The notes under the pieces are model-generated. The model was not told where the DNA came from. It ran no database searches and saw only the letters and a program-made list of their open reading frames with translations. Source: Lanius collurio (taxonomy: Eukaryota > Chordata > Aves > Passeriformes > Laniidae). From it: 64,000 bases of DNA. Position 1 is the first letter of the stretch. Every line of letters begins with the position of its first letter. The translations under genes were made by a program, and so were the position numbers. The DNA is taken from positions 14,549,408 through 14,613,407 of the forward strand of contig JACBWW010000016.1 in NCBI GenBank assembly GCA_020086605.1, read 5' to 3'. Positions 1 through 12,324 of this stretch are shown here, one piece after another.

Positions 1-812
1 TCATCTTCAGTCTAGGGAACTTTTGTAGTTGAGATAATAAAAGCAACTCAGTGTTCAGATTTTAAACTTCTGGTACTAAGATCAAATTTTCACTGAAAGT
101 TGGCTGCAAAATACATCGTGTCAGAGTTGCATAAAAAAAGAGATGTGTTCTGAGAATGTTTTAACATTTAACTTGGGCACTCCCACCTGCCACTGTTCAA
201 GCTGAGCCCATGAATCTGACTTAGTAGGCCTTTTAAAAGGAATTTGGAAGTCCTGCTGTATTGCCAAGAAAGAACACTAGATCTTTGACTGTGGGTGAAC
301 AAATTCAAAGAAATAATAAAAGAATAGGAATAGCATTCATAAAATACGGCTTTAAAAAAGAATATATCCACAAAAGACTAGTACTGGTTTGGAAAAGAGA
401 GATTCTATTCTATGTAAAACAGGCGAGCAGAGTTACTTCCAGTTGTGCAATGAGAAAAGTAGGAGGATACAGGAAAAGTAGTGGAATTAGCTGGTGTAAT
501 TACTGTGTAACCTTACTTGTGAAGGTAAAGAGGAATTATCTGTCCAAGGAGTACAGCTTGCAAAGCTTTATCTCAAATGCTGCAGAGAGGAAATGAGCAG
601 ATGGGCACAGCCCTTGGGTGCTTTACCACCTCTGCAGCATTATCAGCTTCTGTCTTCAGCCCAGCTGTTTGCTTTCTTAGGCTGTGTAAACTGGGAGGTA
701 CAGACAAGGCCCAGGTAATTTACTGGAAGGCAGAGTTTTCTTTTCACAAAGTAAGTTATCTGCACTGTATGAAAGGATTGTATTTGTTTAATGATTTCTA
801 TTTCTGTAATAG
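1..812 (+). other. USP33: USP33 intron (partial, left edge)
   Basis: This is non-coding sequence before the first visible USP33 exon. I looked for the preceding exon, which should end in a GYVLFY-type frame followed by a GT donor, and did not find it, so it lies left of the window. Short open frames here have no recognisable product. Confidence 0.7.
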
Positions 813-982
813 AAAGAGCAGTGAAGAAGCACAGAGAGAGAGACGGAGAATATCAGGGCTACTGAATATGATGGAACCAAGTCTTCTGCAGTTCTATGTT
901 TCCAGGCAGTGGTTAAATAAATTCAAGACTTTTGCAGAGCCAGGACCAATTTCAAATAATGACTTTCTCTGTATGCATGGAG
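813..982 (+). CDS. USP33: USP33 coding exon, start of DUSP domain 1
   Basis: The acceptor is ctgtaatag and the donor is gtgaga. The first base completes an Arg codon begun in the upstream exon. The frame reads [20 protein letters not shown] and later FLCMHGG. It begins just after the end of the catalytic domain (the FYRKSSEE region) and enters DUSP domain 1. The exon ends one base into a Gly codon. Confidence 0.93.
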
Positions 983-3900
983 GTGAGACTCTTAACTGTG
1001 AATCATTTAAAAATAGTTTGTCAACTTTTAGCTGTAACAGTGGTGTATACTTGTTTTAATTAAAGGCATTTAATTATACTAGGTTCATGTTATAACTTGT
1101 TAGGTAAATTATAACTTCTAAGTAAACTGTTTCTTATTTTAGTTGCTGACTAATTAGAAATGATACTGTGTGAAGTTATCCTATTTTTTTTCTTTGCACA
1201 TTTGATTTTGTTCATAAACTTCCTTGATTTTTAAAAAGGAAGAATTCCTCTTATCTGCTTGCTTCTTAAATGTGTATATTCACATTTTAAAAAATGCTGT
1301 CACTATATCATCATCCTTAATACTTTCATCTGCAAATTAAATGTTTTTCTCTGCTGTTGGCTATAAGCAGTGAGAAGGTTTGAAAACTGCTTTGGAAGAA
1401 ATTGATAAGATACAGAATATCCAGTGCCTAACAGTGTGAAAATCAAGTAGTAATTCTGTGTATTTGGTATAGGAGCATAAAAGTTTTACCTTGTGCTATA
1501 TGTTAATAAAAATAACAGCATTCCAGTAAGCAAAATCTATTTGGGGAAATGCCCATATTTGAGTGCTGACATTCCAAGGAATCATTACTGTGTGGTACCT
1601 ATTTTCTAATAAAAAATACAGTTGCATTAGATTACAAGATAGAGGTGCTGCTCCTGTTGCTGAACCAAAATTTTAATACAGGCCTGTTGTGTCCCTGTAG
1701 CAATGTGCAGGGTACCTGTGAGCCCCTTGGCTTTCCCTTGGCACGGCTGCAGCAGATGCCCCTTGATGTTCGAGTGTCCAAGTACTAGATTTTCCCTGTT
1801 CCCAAAAATTCCTGCATAGTCCACTGTTGCTTACCGTGTGCTTCAGCTCAACACTGCTAATTCTGCAAGCACCTCCATTTTTGCCTTCCTCAACATTTCT
1901 CTGCTTTCAACTATTCATGATGTTTGAAATAATTCCAAAAGGTCTGCAGCAAATAAGTGACTTTTGAAAAGACAGTTTGTTAATGTGTTTACATGCATAA
2001 TCAAAATATTTAATCATCCTGACATTTTGACTGTAATGCTGTAAGAAGCATTTTGACATCAGTATGTTAAATGGATTCTAGCCCTTTAATTTTAGCCATT
2101 TATTTTAGCTTTTTATAAGCTTTTCAGCCTCACAGAAGTCATTTTAGTCATAGAAGACTAAAATTAGAATGGTGTCTCTAAATACAGTGATAGATTATAC
2201 TGAGTAAAACTTGTTTAATATAATTTCTCTGAATTCATTGAAAGGTTCTATTTTTTATTTATTCAGAGAGTTCTAACATAGTGTCCTCCCCCCACTAAAG
2301 CCACAAGTCTTTTTTTATTGTTTGAGGGTTTTTTTGCTTCTGCAGGTGTTCCTCCACACAAAGCTAGCTTCATAGAGGACCTAGTTGTAATGCTGCCTCA
2401 AAATATATGGGATAATCTGTATAGCAGGTAAGTTTTTGAACTGTAATTGGAAAAAATCCAGTGATAAAATCTGAGAGCCAAGCAGCAACATCAGACTTTA
2501 GAATTAGTGGCTCAGGAAAAAGACAGCCCTCTGGGCACACAGCTGAGTGAAGGGATTGCAAACAGCTGATTTTTATCATTTTCTTGTGCAAAGTAAAAGA
2601 CTACATAAAGTAGTGTGTTATTGGGGTAATACTTCAATATTAAACCAATGAACATGTATGGTATGTATGAAATAACACAAAGTAGGTCAGCAAAAGTACA
2701 CTTTGCAAGAGTTTTTTGAAAGAGCTCTCTGTATCAGCTTCCTGTTCTCTTGTTGGCTGGAGACAGCTTTTCTTTTATGTTGGCTTTGAATCCATAGCCT
2801 CAGCTGCCAGTACTGCTTCAAAATAACTTATATCTGAGTGTTCTGTGTTACTGCCCCACACTTTAATGTCTGTCAGGTTTGAGTGCTTGCTTATAAAGGA
2901 GGAATTCTTACAAACTGTGCCTTATTCTAAAGTAACAAAAAGCTGCAGAAGAGCTTTGCTGGTGGCTTTGAACACTCTGTACTGCACTTGCATTAAATGT
3001 TTTAGCTGGTAATTTCCTGCCACCTAAACGATGTATCTAAGGGTTTAAGGAGTTTTTTATTGATGTTTTAAAGTTTTGGTGTGCACAAGTGAAAAAATAA
3101 GAGGAATGCTATTCCCATTTTTTTCCCCTTTTCCTATATGTACTGAATTTTTCTTCCATTATCCATTTTCTTTATGCAAAAATGTCCTTCTCAGAAGCAG
3201 TGCCCCTGCAGACTCACACCAGGAACATGTGAGGGAAGGGTCAAGAATAACCTTTTAAGAGCAAAACAATAAATTAATTTAGAGGCTGGGGTCAGGGAGG
3301 TCGCAAAACTGATAAAGAGTCTCGGTGGGATGGAGGAACACATTTAAGACAGAACTGGCTGGAATGTTTCCATAGGCTATTTCTTAAAGGCCTTTGATAA
3401 AATCACACCTGGTGTATATGTAACAGTATTTACATACTGACATGTTCTAGCCATAGTAACTCCTCCAGAAGTCCGTGATGCAGCAGAGTTTGAGGTGGTT
3501 TGTACTGACATGAGGCAATCAGAACTTGCAAGATAGTATTAGGATGGAGTACAGAATATTACTAGGAAAATAAATGGTGGCTTTTCTGGGTCACTGTGCG
3601 TGGCACATGTCAGCCTTCTGTTTATACTGACACTTGCCATGTCTACAGGTGCATGGTCTTTTTACATTACATTTTCCACAAGGCTGATTGTTTTGTTTTT
3701 TTTTTTTTACTTTTACTGCAGATACGGGGGAGGACCAGCTGTGAACCATCTGTATGTTTGTCACACCTGCCAAATAGAGTCTGAAAGAATTGAAAAAAGA
3801 AGGAAAAATGAATTGGAAATGTTTATACGGGTAAAAAAGTAAACACTTATCCATTCTGCTACTGGACAACACCTGATATGCATGACTAGACCCAAGAGAT

Positions 3901-6900
3901 TACCAGAATTGCACAGGGGATTCCTGTAACAAATCTACTTTATTAAATATCTCTATACCTATATACAACCCCATCTCTCCTAATGTCAGCAGTAATGTTC
4001 TTGTGAAATCCCAGATAACTGTTTACATGAAAATGTACTTAGAGAATATTTTTGATGTGTTTCTTAAGTTGCTTTTTTATTGTATCGAAACAGTGCAGCC
4101 ACATGAGCAGTTGTTCTGCCAGTGGTCTGTTCTGTGCAGTCTGATAAGGTTTAAGTGCAATAATACTGTGCCAAGAAAAATTTAATGATACTCATTAGTT
4201 CTAATTTTTTTAAAAGGCATTAGAAACATAAACAAATGTAAGTGAATTAAGTATGTTAATATTGTAATGGATCTGTATCATTAATATCCAGAAGCCACTG
4301 TACTCTCCCTGGGTTAGAGGATTATATGCTTGAGTCTGAGTGGTAAATTAACTAGTAGTAATGATTTTGAAGTTCTTTAACCAAAAATCTGTTTTGAAGT
4401 TTTCAGTGAAAATAAATGCAGAGACATTGGATTCCCATTTCTGCTATCTCAACCCATGAAAGGGAGAAAAATAGAACTGACTCTGTTTTTTCAGTTCTGT
4501 GTGTTCTTTAATCACACTTCAGAGATTGTCAGCTTTTCCATGTTTTTTGAAAATTTAGGAATTTTCATTACTCGGGGTTACCACTGGTTAGAAATTATTA
4601 TTAACAACATTGAGTCAACCTCATTTGCTTTAGCAGTCAGTATCTTTCCAGTAAAAACAGTGATTATATGTGCCGTGTTGTGCAAGTATTGTTACTGGTT
4701 AGTACACAGAAAATTCTGTTATCCTCTATAAAGATGGCTTTAGGGAATGGTTGAAAAACTTAGTCTATATGAAACCCTAACAAATTGATGCTTTAGGTTT
4801 ATGACTTCAAAGGGGAAGTATAGCTGTGTTATTACAGAGCTAAAAAGATAATGTTTTTAAAGGTTTAAGTGACTTTTTTCTTGTTTCTTAATAATTTTGT
4901 TAGAAGATCTGTAAGTCATGAAAAGTCCCAGTGTGTTAGTTCACTGTGCCTTACTTGGAACTGTACTACCATCTGCTCAAAGTACTAGGGGAAAAACAAA
5001 CACAGATGAAGATACAGTTCATCACACAAAAAACTTTCCATAAAATTATGGAGATAATTTTTCAAAACACTATTTTATTTTATAAAAATAAGATCTCTGC
5101 TTTTTTTTTCTATTTGAAAGTTCAGCCTTCACAGAAATTATCCATTAATGTTTGATGAGTAAGCACTTGTACTTCAGAAGAACTTATTGCTGTTTTCAGG
5201 AAATACAAATAATTTCGCACTAAATAGTAAATCAGCTTTTAGTATGAAGGCTACCACTGCATCAGAATCTCACCTTGGGTATTCACCAGGTGTTTACTCT
5301 TCTTATGGTCAGCAGTTCTTTAAAATGTTCTGTTACATGTTAATAATTACAGTGGTTAAAAGAATTCAGTAGCTTAAAGAAATAAAAGGGCAGAAAACCA
5401 CACCTTCTTTTTCCCTTGTAGCTTAATAGAGCATTCCAAGAAGAAGAATCTCCATCAACATTTTACTGCATCAGCATGCACTGGTTCAGAGAATGGGAAG
5501 GATTCGTAAAGGGTAAAGACAGTGGTAAGTTCTGCCTCATTTCAAAACATAGGTAATCTTTTGTTGTACTGTTGAGTAAGTTCTTTCTGCTTTGGTGGAA
5601 GACTGTAGGAAGATCAGATAACAAAGACAGCAAAAGCTCTTAAACATCTAAGACACAGGTTTTATAGGTTACAAATACATCCAGGATACAGAACGCAGTA
5701 AAATAATTCACAGCAATGGGGTAGTGGGATAGTGTGGGAAACAATGTTGCTGGTTTGCAGGATGTTTGCTGTTAGCAGCAGCAGAAAAAATTGGATCTGT
5801 GTACAAGGGGGGATGGATTTTGTTGTGCAGACTGATAGATGATGCTGCTGCTCTGGAGGAAAGGTGACCTCATCACAATCTAAACTCAGATAGCTCAGTA
5901 ACAACTGTACTGATGTCAGATTAGCTGACTTCAGATGCCTCTAAAGTTTTGAATTGGAAACTGATCAAATGTTCTACAGTCTTGTCAGAGTCTGCTCTAG
6001 GACAGCTTTGGTAAGGGTAAGAATTAGGGTTAATTTATGTTTTATGTTGCTTGAAGACTTAACTGTAATCACGAATGCTTTGGAAAATTTGCTCTTAATT
6101 AAAAATATGATTAGCTTTTAGCAACTTAGAACGTACTGTTAAGCAGTACAAGAACAAGTGGTAAACAAATGAGTTGTTTTTCCTTCCATTTGGAAATAGA
6201 ACCTCCAACCTGCTGGTTTTTTTCAGCTCTCCCAATTTTAATAATTTTTCTGTTGCTCTAGATCCTCCTGGCCCCATTGATAATGCCAAGATTGCAGTAA
6301 CAAAATGTGGCAATGCTGTGCTAAAACAAGGTAGGTGTACAATATTACTGCAGCTTTGTGCCCCTTATGCATTTGCTGAAGTTTGGAAAAATGATGATTT
6401 TTTTTTTAATTTTTTCATTGTTACCATAAAATGAATGGCAGTTTCTAATGAATCTGCGTTGTGCCCGTTTTTGGGGAATCATTTTATTCTTAAAAAGAAG
6501 AATTAGTATCTGTAATAGACTAATCCAAATGCAGTTGAGAGTGTAGGAGGGGCAGAGTAACTTGAAAATGGTGAAAGTGTGCTTTGGCTTTGTATCATAT
6601 AGCTTGATGGGAGTTTTCTGAACAAAATTGGGAGGCTGTTCTATCTGTGTGGAGTTATTTGAATCTTGAAACCTAATTTGAATAGAAAAACATCTCATAG
6701 AGGAAGAAAACCACTGTAAATAAAATCTTGCTCATTTTTCTGCAAGTCATTTGAAACTGTACATTGCACTTTAGAGAAGTTTTTGCAAAGATACAGATTT
6801 CTTTGTTATGCTTCACAGTTAAACGCTAAATGCCATTTATTTGGAATTCATAGGTATAGAGAAAAACTTTCTTATATGACCTGCTTTATGAAATCTTTAG

Positions 6901-8776
6901 ACTTCCCAGGAACCTTTAAATTCATTGCAGCTCAGCCCAAAATAAAATTTGCATCATTAAGATTAACATTTACTTAACTGGTTTTTTTTCCAATTTTGCT
7001 TAATGCCTCAGCATACATTGGATGTACCAATAAACCTACCATAAACCCCACCAACTGTAGAATGCCAAGAGTTTATTTTTTAAAAAATGAGTTTTGGCAC
7101 TCATGAGTTTTTTAGTAAGTTTTAATGATTTAAATGCTGATGATAGAAATAAAGTACAAGGTATAAAGCCTGATAAAATAAAATAATAACTTTAGAATCA
7201 GTAATTGATAGCAAATGATCCAGTTGTTGGTTTGCTTTCAGCTACATTGATACAAATTGGAACTTGGATAGAAATAAAGGCAAATAGGATGTGAAAAATT
7301 TATCTCTTAAGTCATAAGAGGTGGGAACGCACTAAAGAGTGTCCAGAATTTCCTATTTCTGTGATCTAGTGGTCCTGATTCCAGTGCCTTAGTTCACTGT
7401 GCCTGTTCAGTCTAACCTGACTGGCTGGAATCTGCATAAGGGAGTGAAGATCTACTCCTGTGCCTACAGAGATGGAGTTGTTTCTTGAGAGCCGAAACAT
7501 AAACGAGTGACACTGAGGCATAACATCGTTAGTACTGGCATGGGATCTGCAGGATGACTTCCAGAGGAAGCTTTGTGTAGCTGAGTTAGTGTAGGTAAAC
7601 AAATGTGCAGCTCTCTGTACCCTTCCCCTTTGGAAATTCTTTATAGGTAAAGTGCAGCAGGAGGCACCACTGCAGCAGGTGATGAGGATGGAGAAGTACA
7701 GGAGCCTAGGGAGAAGTCCCCTGCTTATGGTGCTGACTTCCTTTTTTTTTAAGTAGGAGAGTGCTGAAACAAGGCTTAACGAGACAAACTAATAATGTCT
7801 AGTGAGGATATCAGGGGAAACTCGCTGTAGGGCAGGGTTTTGATTTGCTTAAAGAGGAGGCTTATTCTGGTAGAACAGAAATGTGACCTGTCTGCATGGG
7901 TTAGTGTGAGGATCCTTGTATTGAAACCTAGAAGGAGATGTACTGATGCTTCTTGTCTTTGCCACTGTAAAAAGCTGTGGAAAATCAGGAATGCTTGTTG
8001 GATGCTGGCTTGAGACAGGAGACATACCTCTAGTCAGAGCAATGGAATCATAAGGAAAGACTTCAATCAGTGAACAAAATCAGGCTGACCCATCAGTGCT
8101 ACAGGAGCATTAGTGGAGCTGTTATTATCCTGATAATAATCATTTCTCTCTAGGAATTGCAGTGTGGTCCTCATACTTGTATTCTTCACTATCAATATTA
8201 GTTTCTGTGATGAAACAAAAATCTTGAGTCCTTGAACTTTACTGTGTAATTGATGTGACTGCATGTTCTTATAATAATATGAATCACTGTTTTCTGAGTA
8301 CTATGAGCTAATGGCAGTCAGCTTGCTTTGTAGATATTAGATAAGATGTTTATCATTTTCACGTGTTTTCTGCAAGTTCTGCATAATTTAGTTGTAGTTG
8401 TAAGAATCAAGAAGTACAAAACTAACACAAACCAGATAATTTTGTTTGGCAGCTGGTGCAAGATAAAGCAAAAATTAATCTTATGGTGTTAAATTTGAAT
8501 CTGAATTCTTACAGTTTTAAATTTTAATCTGGATTAATTTTTTCCTTTTTGTATCTGTTTTGGACTTAAATCATGAAAGACTTATTCTAAATACTAATTA
8601 AATTTTAAAAATTTTTAGGTGCAGATTCTGGACAAATATCAGAAGAAACATGGAATTTTCTTCAGTCAATCTATGGTGGAGGTCCAGAGATTATACTCAG
8701 ACCACCTGTTCCTCCAGTAGAACCTGATATATTGCAAACAGAAGAGAAGATTGAATTAGAAACTCATGGTCTGTAG
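813..8776 (+). CDS. USP33: USP33, ubiquitin-specific protease 33, C-terminal part (six last coding exons)
   Basis: Six exons (813-982, 2346-2427, 3722-3830, 5422-5524, 6262-6330, 8619-8776) join in one frame to give 229 complete residues and a TAG stop. They cover the two DUSP domains that follow the catalytic USP domain. DUSP 1 (exons 1-3) has [25 protein letters not shown] and [20 protein letters not shown] 2 (exons 4-6) has [26 protein letters not shown] and [18 protein letters not shown]. The protein ends in ETHGL. USP33 deubiquitinates proteins such as HIF-pathway components, beta-arrestins, Robo1 and CP110 (family knowledge). The catalytic Cys/His box lies upstream of the window. The paralogue USP20 also has tandem DUSPs, but the [20 protein letters not shown] segment and the ZZZ3 neighbour point to USP33. 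All junctions are GT/AG and no frame break is seen. Confidence 0.95.
983..2345 (+). other. USP33: USP33 intron, no further feature seen
   Basis: A 1.36-kb intron with donor gtgaga and acceptor ctgcag. It is AT-rich and unique-looking. I saw no recognisable repeat or RNA gene in it. Confidence 0.85.
2346..2427 (+). CDS. USP33: USP33 coding exon, middle of DUSP domain 1
   Basis: The acceptor follows a T-rich tract (ttttttgcttctgcag) and the donor is gtaagt. The frame reads [19 protein letters not shown] then IWDNLYS. It ends with two bases of an Arg codon that the next exon completes. Confidence 0.93.
2428..3721 (+). other. USP33: USP33 intron, no clear feature seen
   Basis: A 1.29-kb intron. 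A slightly GC-richer stretch at about 3280-3420 contains aaggcctttgataaaatcac, which vaguely resembles a decayed CR1 reverse-transcriptase segment, but it is too weak to call. The long T run at about 3696-3709 is the acceptor pyrimidine tract. Confidence 0.8.
3722..3830 (+). CDS. USP33: USP33 coding exon, end of DUSP domain 1
   Basis: The acceptor is tttttacttttactgcag and the donor is gtaaaa. The frame reads [19 protein letters not shown] and then a charged helix with [16 protein letters not shown]. The exon ends on a complete codon. The CxxC pair (CHTC) is typical of USP20/USP33 DUSP1. Confidence 0.93.
3831..5421 (+). other. USP33: USP33 intron, no further feature seen
   Basis: A 1.59-kb AT-rich intron with donor gtaaaa and acceptor cccttgtag. 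Open frames in it have intron-like composition and no recognisable product. Confidence 0.85.
5422..5524 (+). CDS. USP33: USP33 coding exon, start of DUSP domain 2
   Basis: The acceptor is ttttcccttgtag and the donor is gtaagt. The frame reads [19 protein letters not shown] then [15 protein letters not shown], with one base carried over into an Asp codon. This begins the second DUSP domain. Confidence 0.93.
5525..6261 (+). other. USP33: USP33 intron, no further feature seen
   Basis: A 0.74-kb intron bounded by gtaagt and tgttgctctag. No repeat or RNA gene was recognised. Confidence 0.85.
6262..6330 (+). CDS. USP33: USP33 coding exon, DUSP domain 2
   Basis: The acceptor is tgttgctctag and the donor is gtaggt. 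This short exon (69 bases) reads [20 protein letters not shown] then LKQ, and shares its first and last codons with the flanking exons. PPGPIDN is the hallmark of DUSP2 in USP20/USP33. Confidence 0.92.
6331..8618 (+). other. USP33: USP33 last intron
   Basis: A 2.29-kb intron. The block at about 7320-8110 is less AT-rich than the rest and may be an old repeat, but I could not match it to a family. The remainder is AT-rich and unremarkable. Confidence 0.8.
8619..8776 (+). CDS. USP33: USP33 last coding exon with stop codon
   Basis: The acceptor is aaatttttag. The frame reads [20 protein letters not shown] then a Pro-rich tail ([10 protein letters not shown]) and a final [11 protein letters not shown]. 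The TAG stop is at 8774-8776. The C-terminal tail is less conserved than the DUSP fold, as is usual for this family. Confidence 0.94.
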
Positions 8777-9810
8777 CTATTGAGAAAAGATGAACTTGTA
8801 AGGAATCCATCTTCCTTACAAAATGCCCAAAACACATTCCTAAAAGTTTTATTCTCTTATGTCTGTTGGAGGCACAGCTCACTGGGCATTACATTAACTA
8901 CAGAATAGTAAGTTGAAATATGTATTGCAATTTGTTTAAATAGTGGCTGTTTCTCTGTTTTGGAAGGCATGTGGTTTGTACATTTTGGAATGTTTCGTCA
9001 ATGGGAAAAATGTAATTTCTGAATTTTTTGCTATTAGTCAAAATCCTATTATATCCTTAGACTTGAAAAACAGGGACAAATTTTAGAGATGTTCAGTAAC
9101 CTGATTCCTGATTGGGCTTCTGATATCTACGAACTTTTGCCTGTCTTAACTGTACAGTCTTGACAAGCCTAGGTATGTGAGGAGTATATTTTAAATGGAC
9201 TGTATTCAAAGCTAAAGAAAAAGGATTTCATTTCCTAAATGCTCAGGAAAAAAATTGTCTCTTACTTTGCACTGTAAGTATAAGAAATGGGTAGTATATA
9301 ACATCCAAATACTTATTGTATTTGAGTGGATCAAACATTAGTGTAGACTGAATAATGTTTTAGTCAGCAAATGTCATAACTTATTACTTCTGAATTTTAC
9401 ATCTTATTATAGTCTTCTGTAACTCTATAAACCTGGCTAGTGTCTTTAATAGTATATGTGGCAAAAAGATTTAGTCTTCTCTAGGGTAACATTTGAGAGC
9501 ATGAAGTGTGAAATGTAAAATTATTATGGACATGAGTGATATAAATTTCAGAAAATTGAATTGTCTGGTCTCTTGAATTACATTCATAAGCATTTATATT
9601 TGAAGGATTTTATTGTATTGTTAAAAATTTTCATTGGCATGATGACCTTTAATGTCAGAAACTGGATAAAATGTATATATTGAAAAACTTTATTGAATTA
9701 TTCATATTGGAATGCAGAATGGCACTTGCTCATGTTTTTGCCTGATATTGTTACCAAATAAGCAGCATTATTCAAGACTGGATCAATAAACAAACCAAAA
9801 TTAACTGTGG
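8777..9810 (+). other. USP33: USP33 3' untranslated region (inferred extent)
   Basis: AT-rich sequence after the USP33 stop. The first canonical AATAAA after the stop is at 9785-9790, so a 3' UTR of about 1.0 kb is inferred. Longer isoforms that use later signals cannot be excluded from sequence alone. Confidence 0.6.
9785..9790 (+). terminator. USP33: Candidate USP33 poly(A) signal AATAAA
   Basis: A canonical hexamer 1.0 kb after the stop. It is followed 20-40 bases later by a G/T-rich element (tgtggaataggtgggggg) of the kind that binds CstF. It is the first canonical signal after the stop codon. Confidence 0.6.
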
Positions 9811-11938
9811 AATAGGTGGGGGGAGCTTTCCTAAATGTTTTTCATTTATTATATAAATACAAAAACTTTTGTAGTAATGCTGTGGTACTGCTCTCACACC
9901 CACACAATTATATTTTTTGACCATTTTAAGTTTAGACAATGATGATGACAGTTCTAGTTTCAAAGTAAGAAAATGGTGACATAACATTCCTCTGGATAAT
10001 TTTATATGTAGTTTACAAACATATTGGTTTGTAGGACTTCAAGCTATTCTAGTTAAAAAGCCACCTGTAACAGCCCCAGAAAAAGTGTCCTCTAACCATA
10101 AGTATTTGTTAGTGTGATTTTATGTTAGTAGATAAAGCAACTTGAAACTAATATCACATTACCCCTGTTACACATCAATTGCTTACTACAGACTTGTCTT
10201 ACTGATTAATGTAAAGTTAACTTGCTTATGAACTGTCATTAGTAACTTGCTGATATTGGCCTGTGAACTACTGTCTTATTTAAAGTCTATTTAAAGTTGG
10301 GGTTTTTTTTGCTAGAGTTTTCTAGTTTTCTTTGATTTAAGGTTCTTTAACATACTAAAGCTAAAGAACAAAGGATAGAAGACTTTTTCCTACACGATGT
10401 TCTTAATTGGAAACATGGGAAGTATTTCCTTGGTTAAGGCACTGTATAGGGGTCAAGTTTACGAATTTATTCAATGTTTTCATTAATAGTCCGGATGGTA
10501 GAACAGACTGGCCCTGTAAAATTTGCAAGAGAAAAATGGATTGAATGTTAGGGGCATCAGCTTGGCAGGGAATGAAGCAGTTCTGTGCTGAGTATTCTGG
10601 GTATTATAGCAGATCAGACTAAGAGTTAAAACCCAGTGATACCAAAACAAAACCTGTTCTGGGTAATAGTAACAAAAGCATCAGATGTGAGGAACAGGAG
10701 GTAATTATTCTGCTCTACTTGGTGCTGTGCTTGTTGTGAGATCTCATCTGTACTGTTCCCAAATTTGAATGCTATATGATGATAAATACAAGTTAAGGTT
10801 ATTTTATGGAAAAGCAACAAGACTCAGTGTTGAAAAAGTTGTTTTCTCGCTTAAAATAATGCTGAAAATCCAAGACTTCCAATGTGTAAATAATTGCTGG
10901 ATAATACTGAACATTTTTTCTGAGACAAGCGAAGATATTTGACTCAGCTTTAGCAGGGGGATTTGTGCTGGGTTTAGGAAGCTTATTTCAGAAATCTAGA
11001 AGTCTTCTAGTCAGTCTTTCCTGCTGGGTGTCTGGGAATGCATAGTCTAACAAAATCTGTGATGCACACAGATCAGTAAGGAGACACTTTACACCAGCAG
11101 AGTTTGTGACATGCCTTTGTCACTGTGGAAAAAGGCATCTTCACACTGGAACTGATTGTCATGCTTAGAAAAAAACAAACCCCTGAGTTTGCAGAGATAA
11201 ATAGATGTGTTTTAAGACAGTTCCAAAGGGATGACTGTCTTGCTTTTAGCCCTTAGAAAGCTCAGCAGGGGATATTATGTCACAGAAATTGAAGTAGTCT
11301 TTCAAAGGAAGGCAGTGTGGGAGAGCTCCAGATGGATTGCTTGTGTATGTTGGAGGGAAGGCAGTAATTCAGAGAATAGGTAAAGGAGAGGCCTTTGCTG
11401 TGAAAAGCTGTCATGATTCATAGCAAAGAAAGAATGCATCTCAGGAAAGGCCTGTGGAAATTATTTTTTTCCATAAGCCTTTCACCAGACTATTTGGATT
11501 CTTCGTTCATTTGTTCCCAGTTGAGGAAAAACAGCGATGTGTTTGGGTGCCAGAGAAACTGTCACTTCAAGAAGGGAAGAATCCAGTGGACTTCTTGTTG
11601 TAGGCCTGGAAATGTAGTTGTGAGCTGCTAAAAGCCTGCAGTTCAGTCTGGTAACTTTAATCCTCTCTTCTGGGGAAAACTGGGGGGGGGGGGTTTAGGG
11701 ACTTAGCTAGCTCAAAGCTTGACTCCTCTAAATTTCTGAAGCTGTTTTGCAAGTAATACAACTAATTGTTCATCTGAACACCCAGCATCAAGGAGAGTGC
11801 TTCAGATACTGTGTAATGTAGCTGAACAGTATCACTGGAGGGAAAAAGAAAATCAGAAGAGCTACTGAATTACTCAGTAGTAAAATAATGCAGTTTTGTA
11901 ATGTGTTTCAGAGGTGAGAGCTAAATAGTCTGGATACT
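9811..11938. other. Intergenic, nothing recognised
   Basis: AT-rich sequence downstream of USP33. It includes a run of 12 G at 11682-11693, but no coding frame or repeat family I can support. Confidence 0.7.
11682..11693 (+). repeat. Homopolymer G12
   Basis: Twelve consecutive G followed by tttaggg. Tracts like this are length-unstable and error-prone in sequencing. Confidence 0.9.
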
Positions 11939-11998
11939 TGTGGAGGGCTGTGAGCCCTTGGCACAAGAGACCTCTGCAAGGGCTCACAGCCCTCCACA
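11939..11998. repeat. Perfect 22-bp inverted repeat with 16-base spacer
   Basis: The left arm 11939-11960 and right arm 11977-11998 are exact reverse complements over 22 bases (core ggagggctgtgagcccttg), with gcacaagagacctctg between them. As RNA it would fold into an uninterrupted hairpin. The arms are GC-richer than the surrounding DNA. See the finding for possible origins. Confidence 0.95.
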
Positions 11999-12221
11999 GA
12001 TACGCAATGAAACAAATGAACCTGACCTGCTTGTTAGCTGTAAAATTCTCATGTTGTACTTCTACTGACCTAAAGGCCAGTCTCTTCCTTTCCTGTCACT
12101 ACAACATCAGGAAATCAAGGAAGTTCTGAAGACAATTTTGTGATACAGATTCATCATTTAAACTGAGGAGTCCAGAAAGCTATTTCTGCAAGTATCATCT
12201 AAGTTAGTCCTCTCTATAGGG

Positions 12222-12324
12222 ATACATATGTACTGATGTATATTAATATACGTATATTATACTTATATTAATATATATACTTATATATATATTTATATAC
12301 ATATGTATTTTATATATGTATGTA
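12222..12324. repeat. TA-rich low-complexity tract
   Basis: An imperfect TATA/TATTA/TATG repeat (tatattaatatac, ttatatatatatttatatac, tttatatatgtatg) in intergenic DNA. It is a degenerate dinucleotide microsatellite. Confidence 0.9.

Noticed and set aside
3280..3420. Possible CR1 reverse-transcriptase remnant (aaggcctttgataaaatcac)
   Set aside because: Only one short similar word; the flanks do not follow CR1 order.
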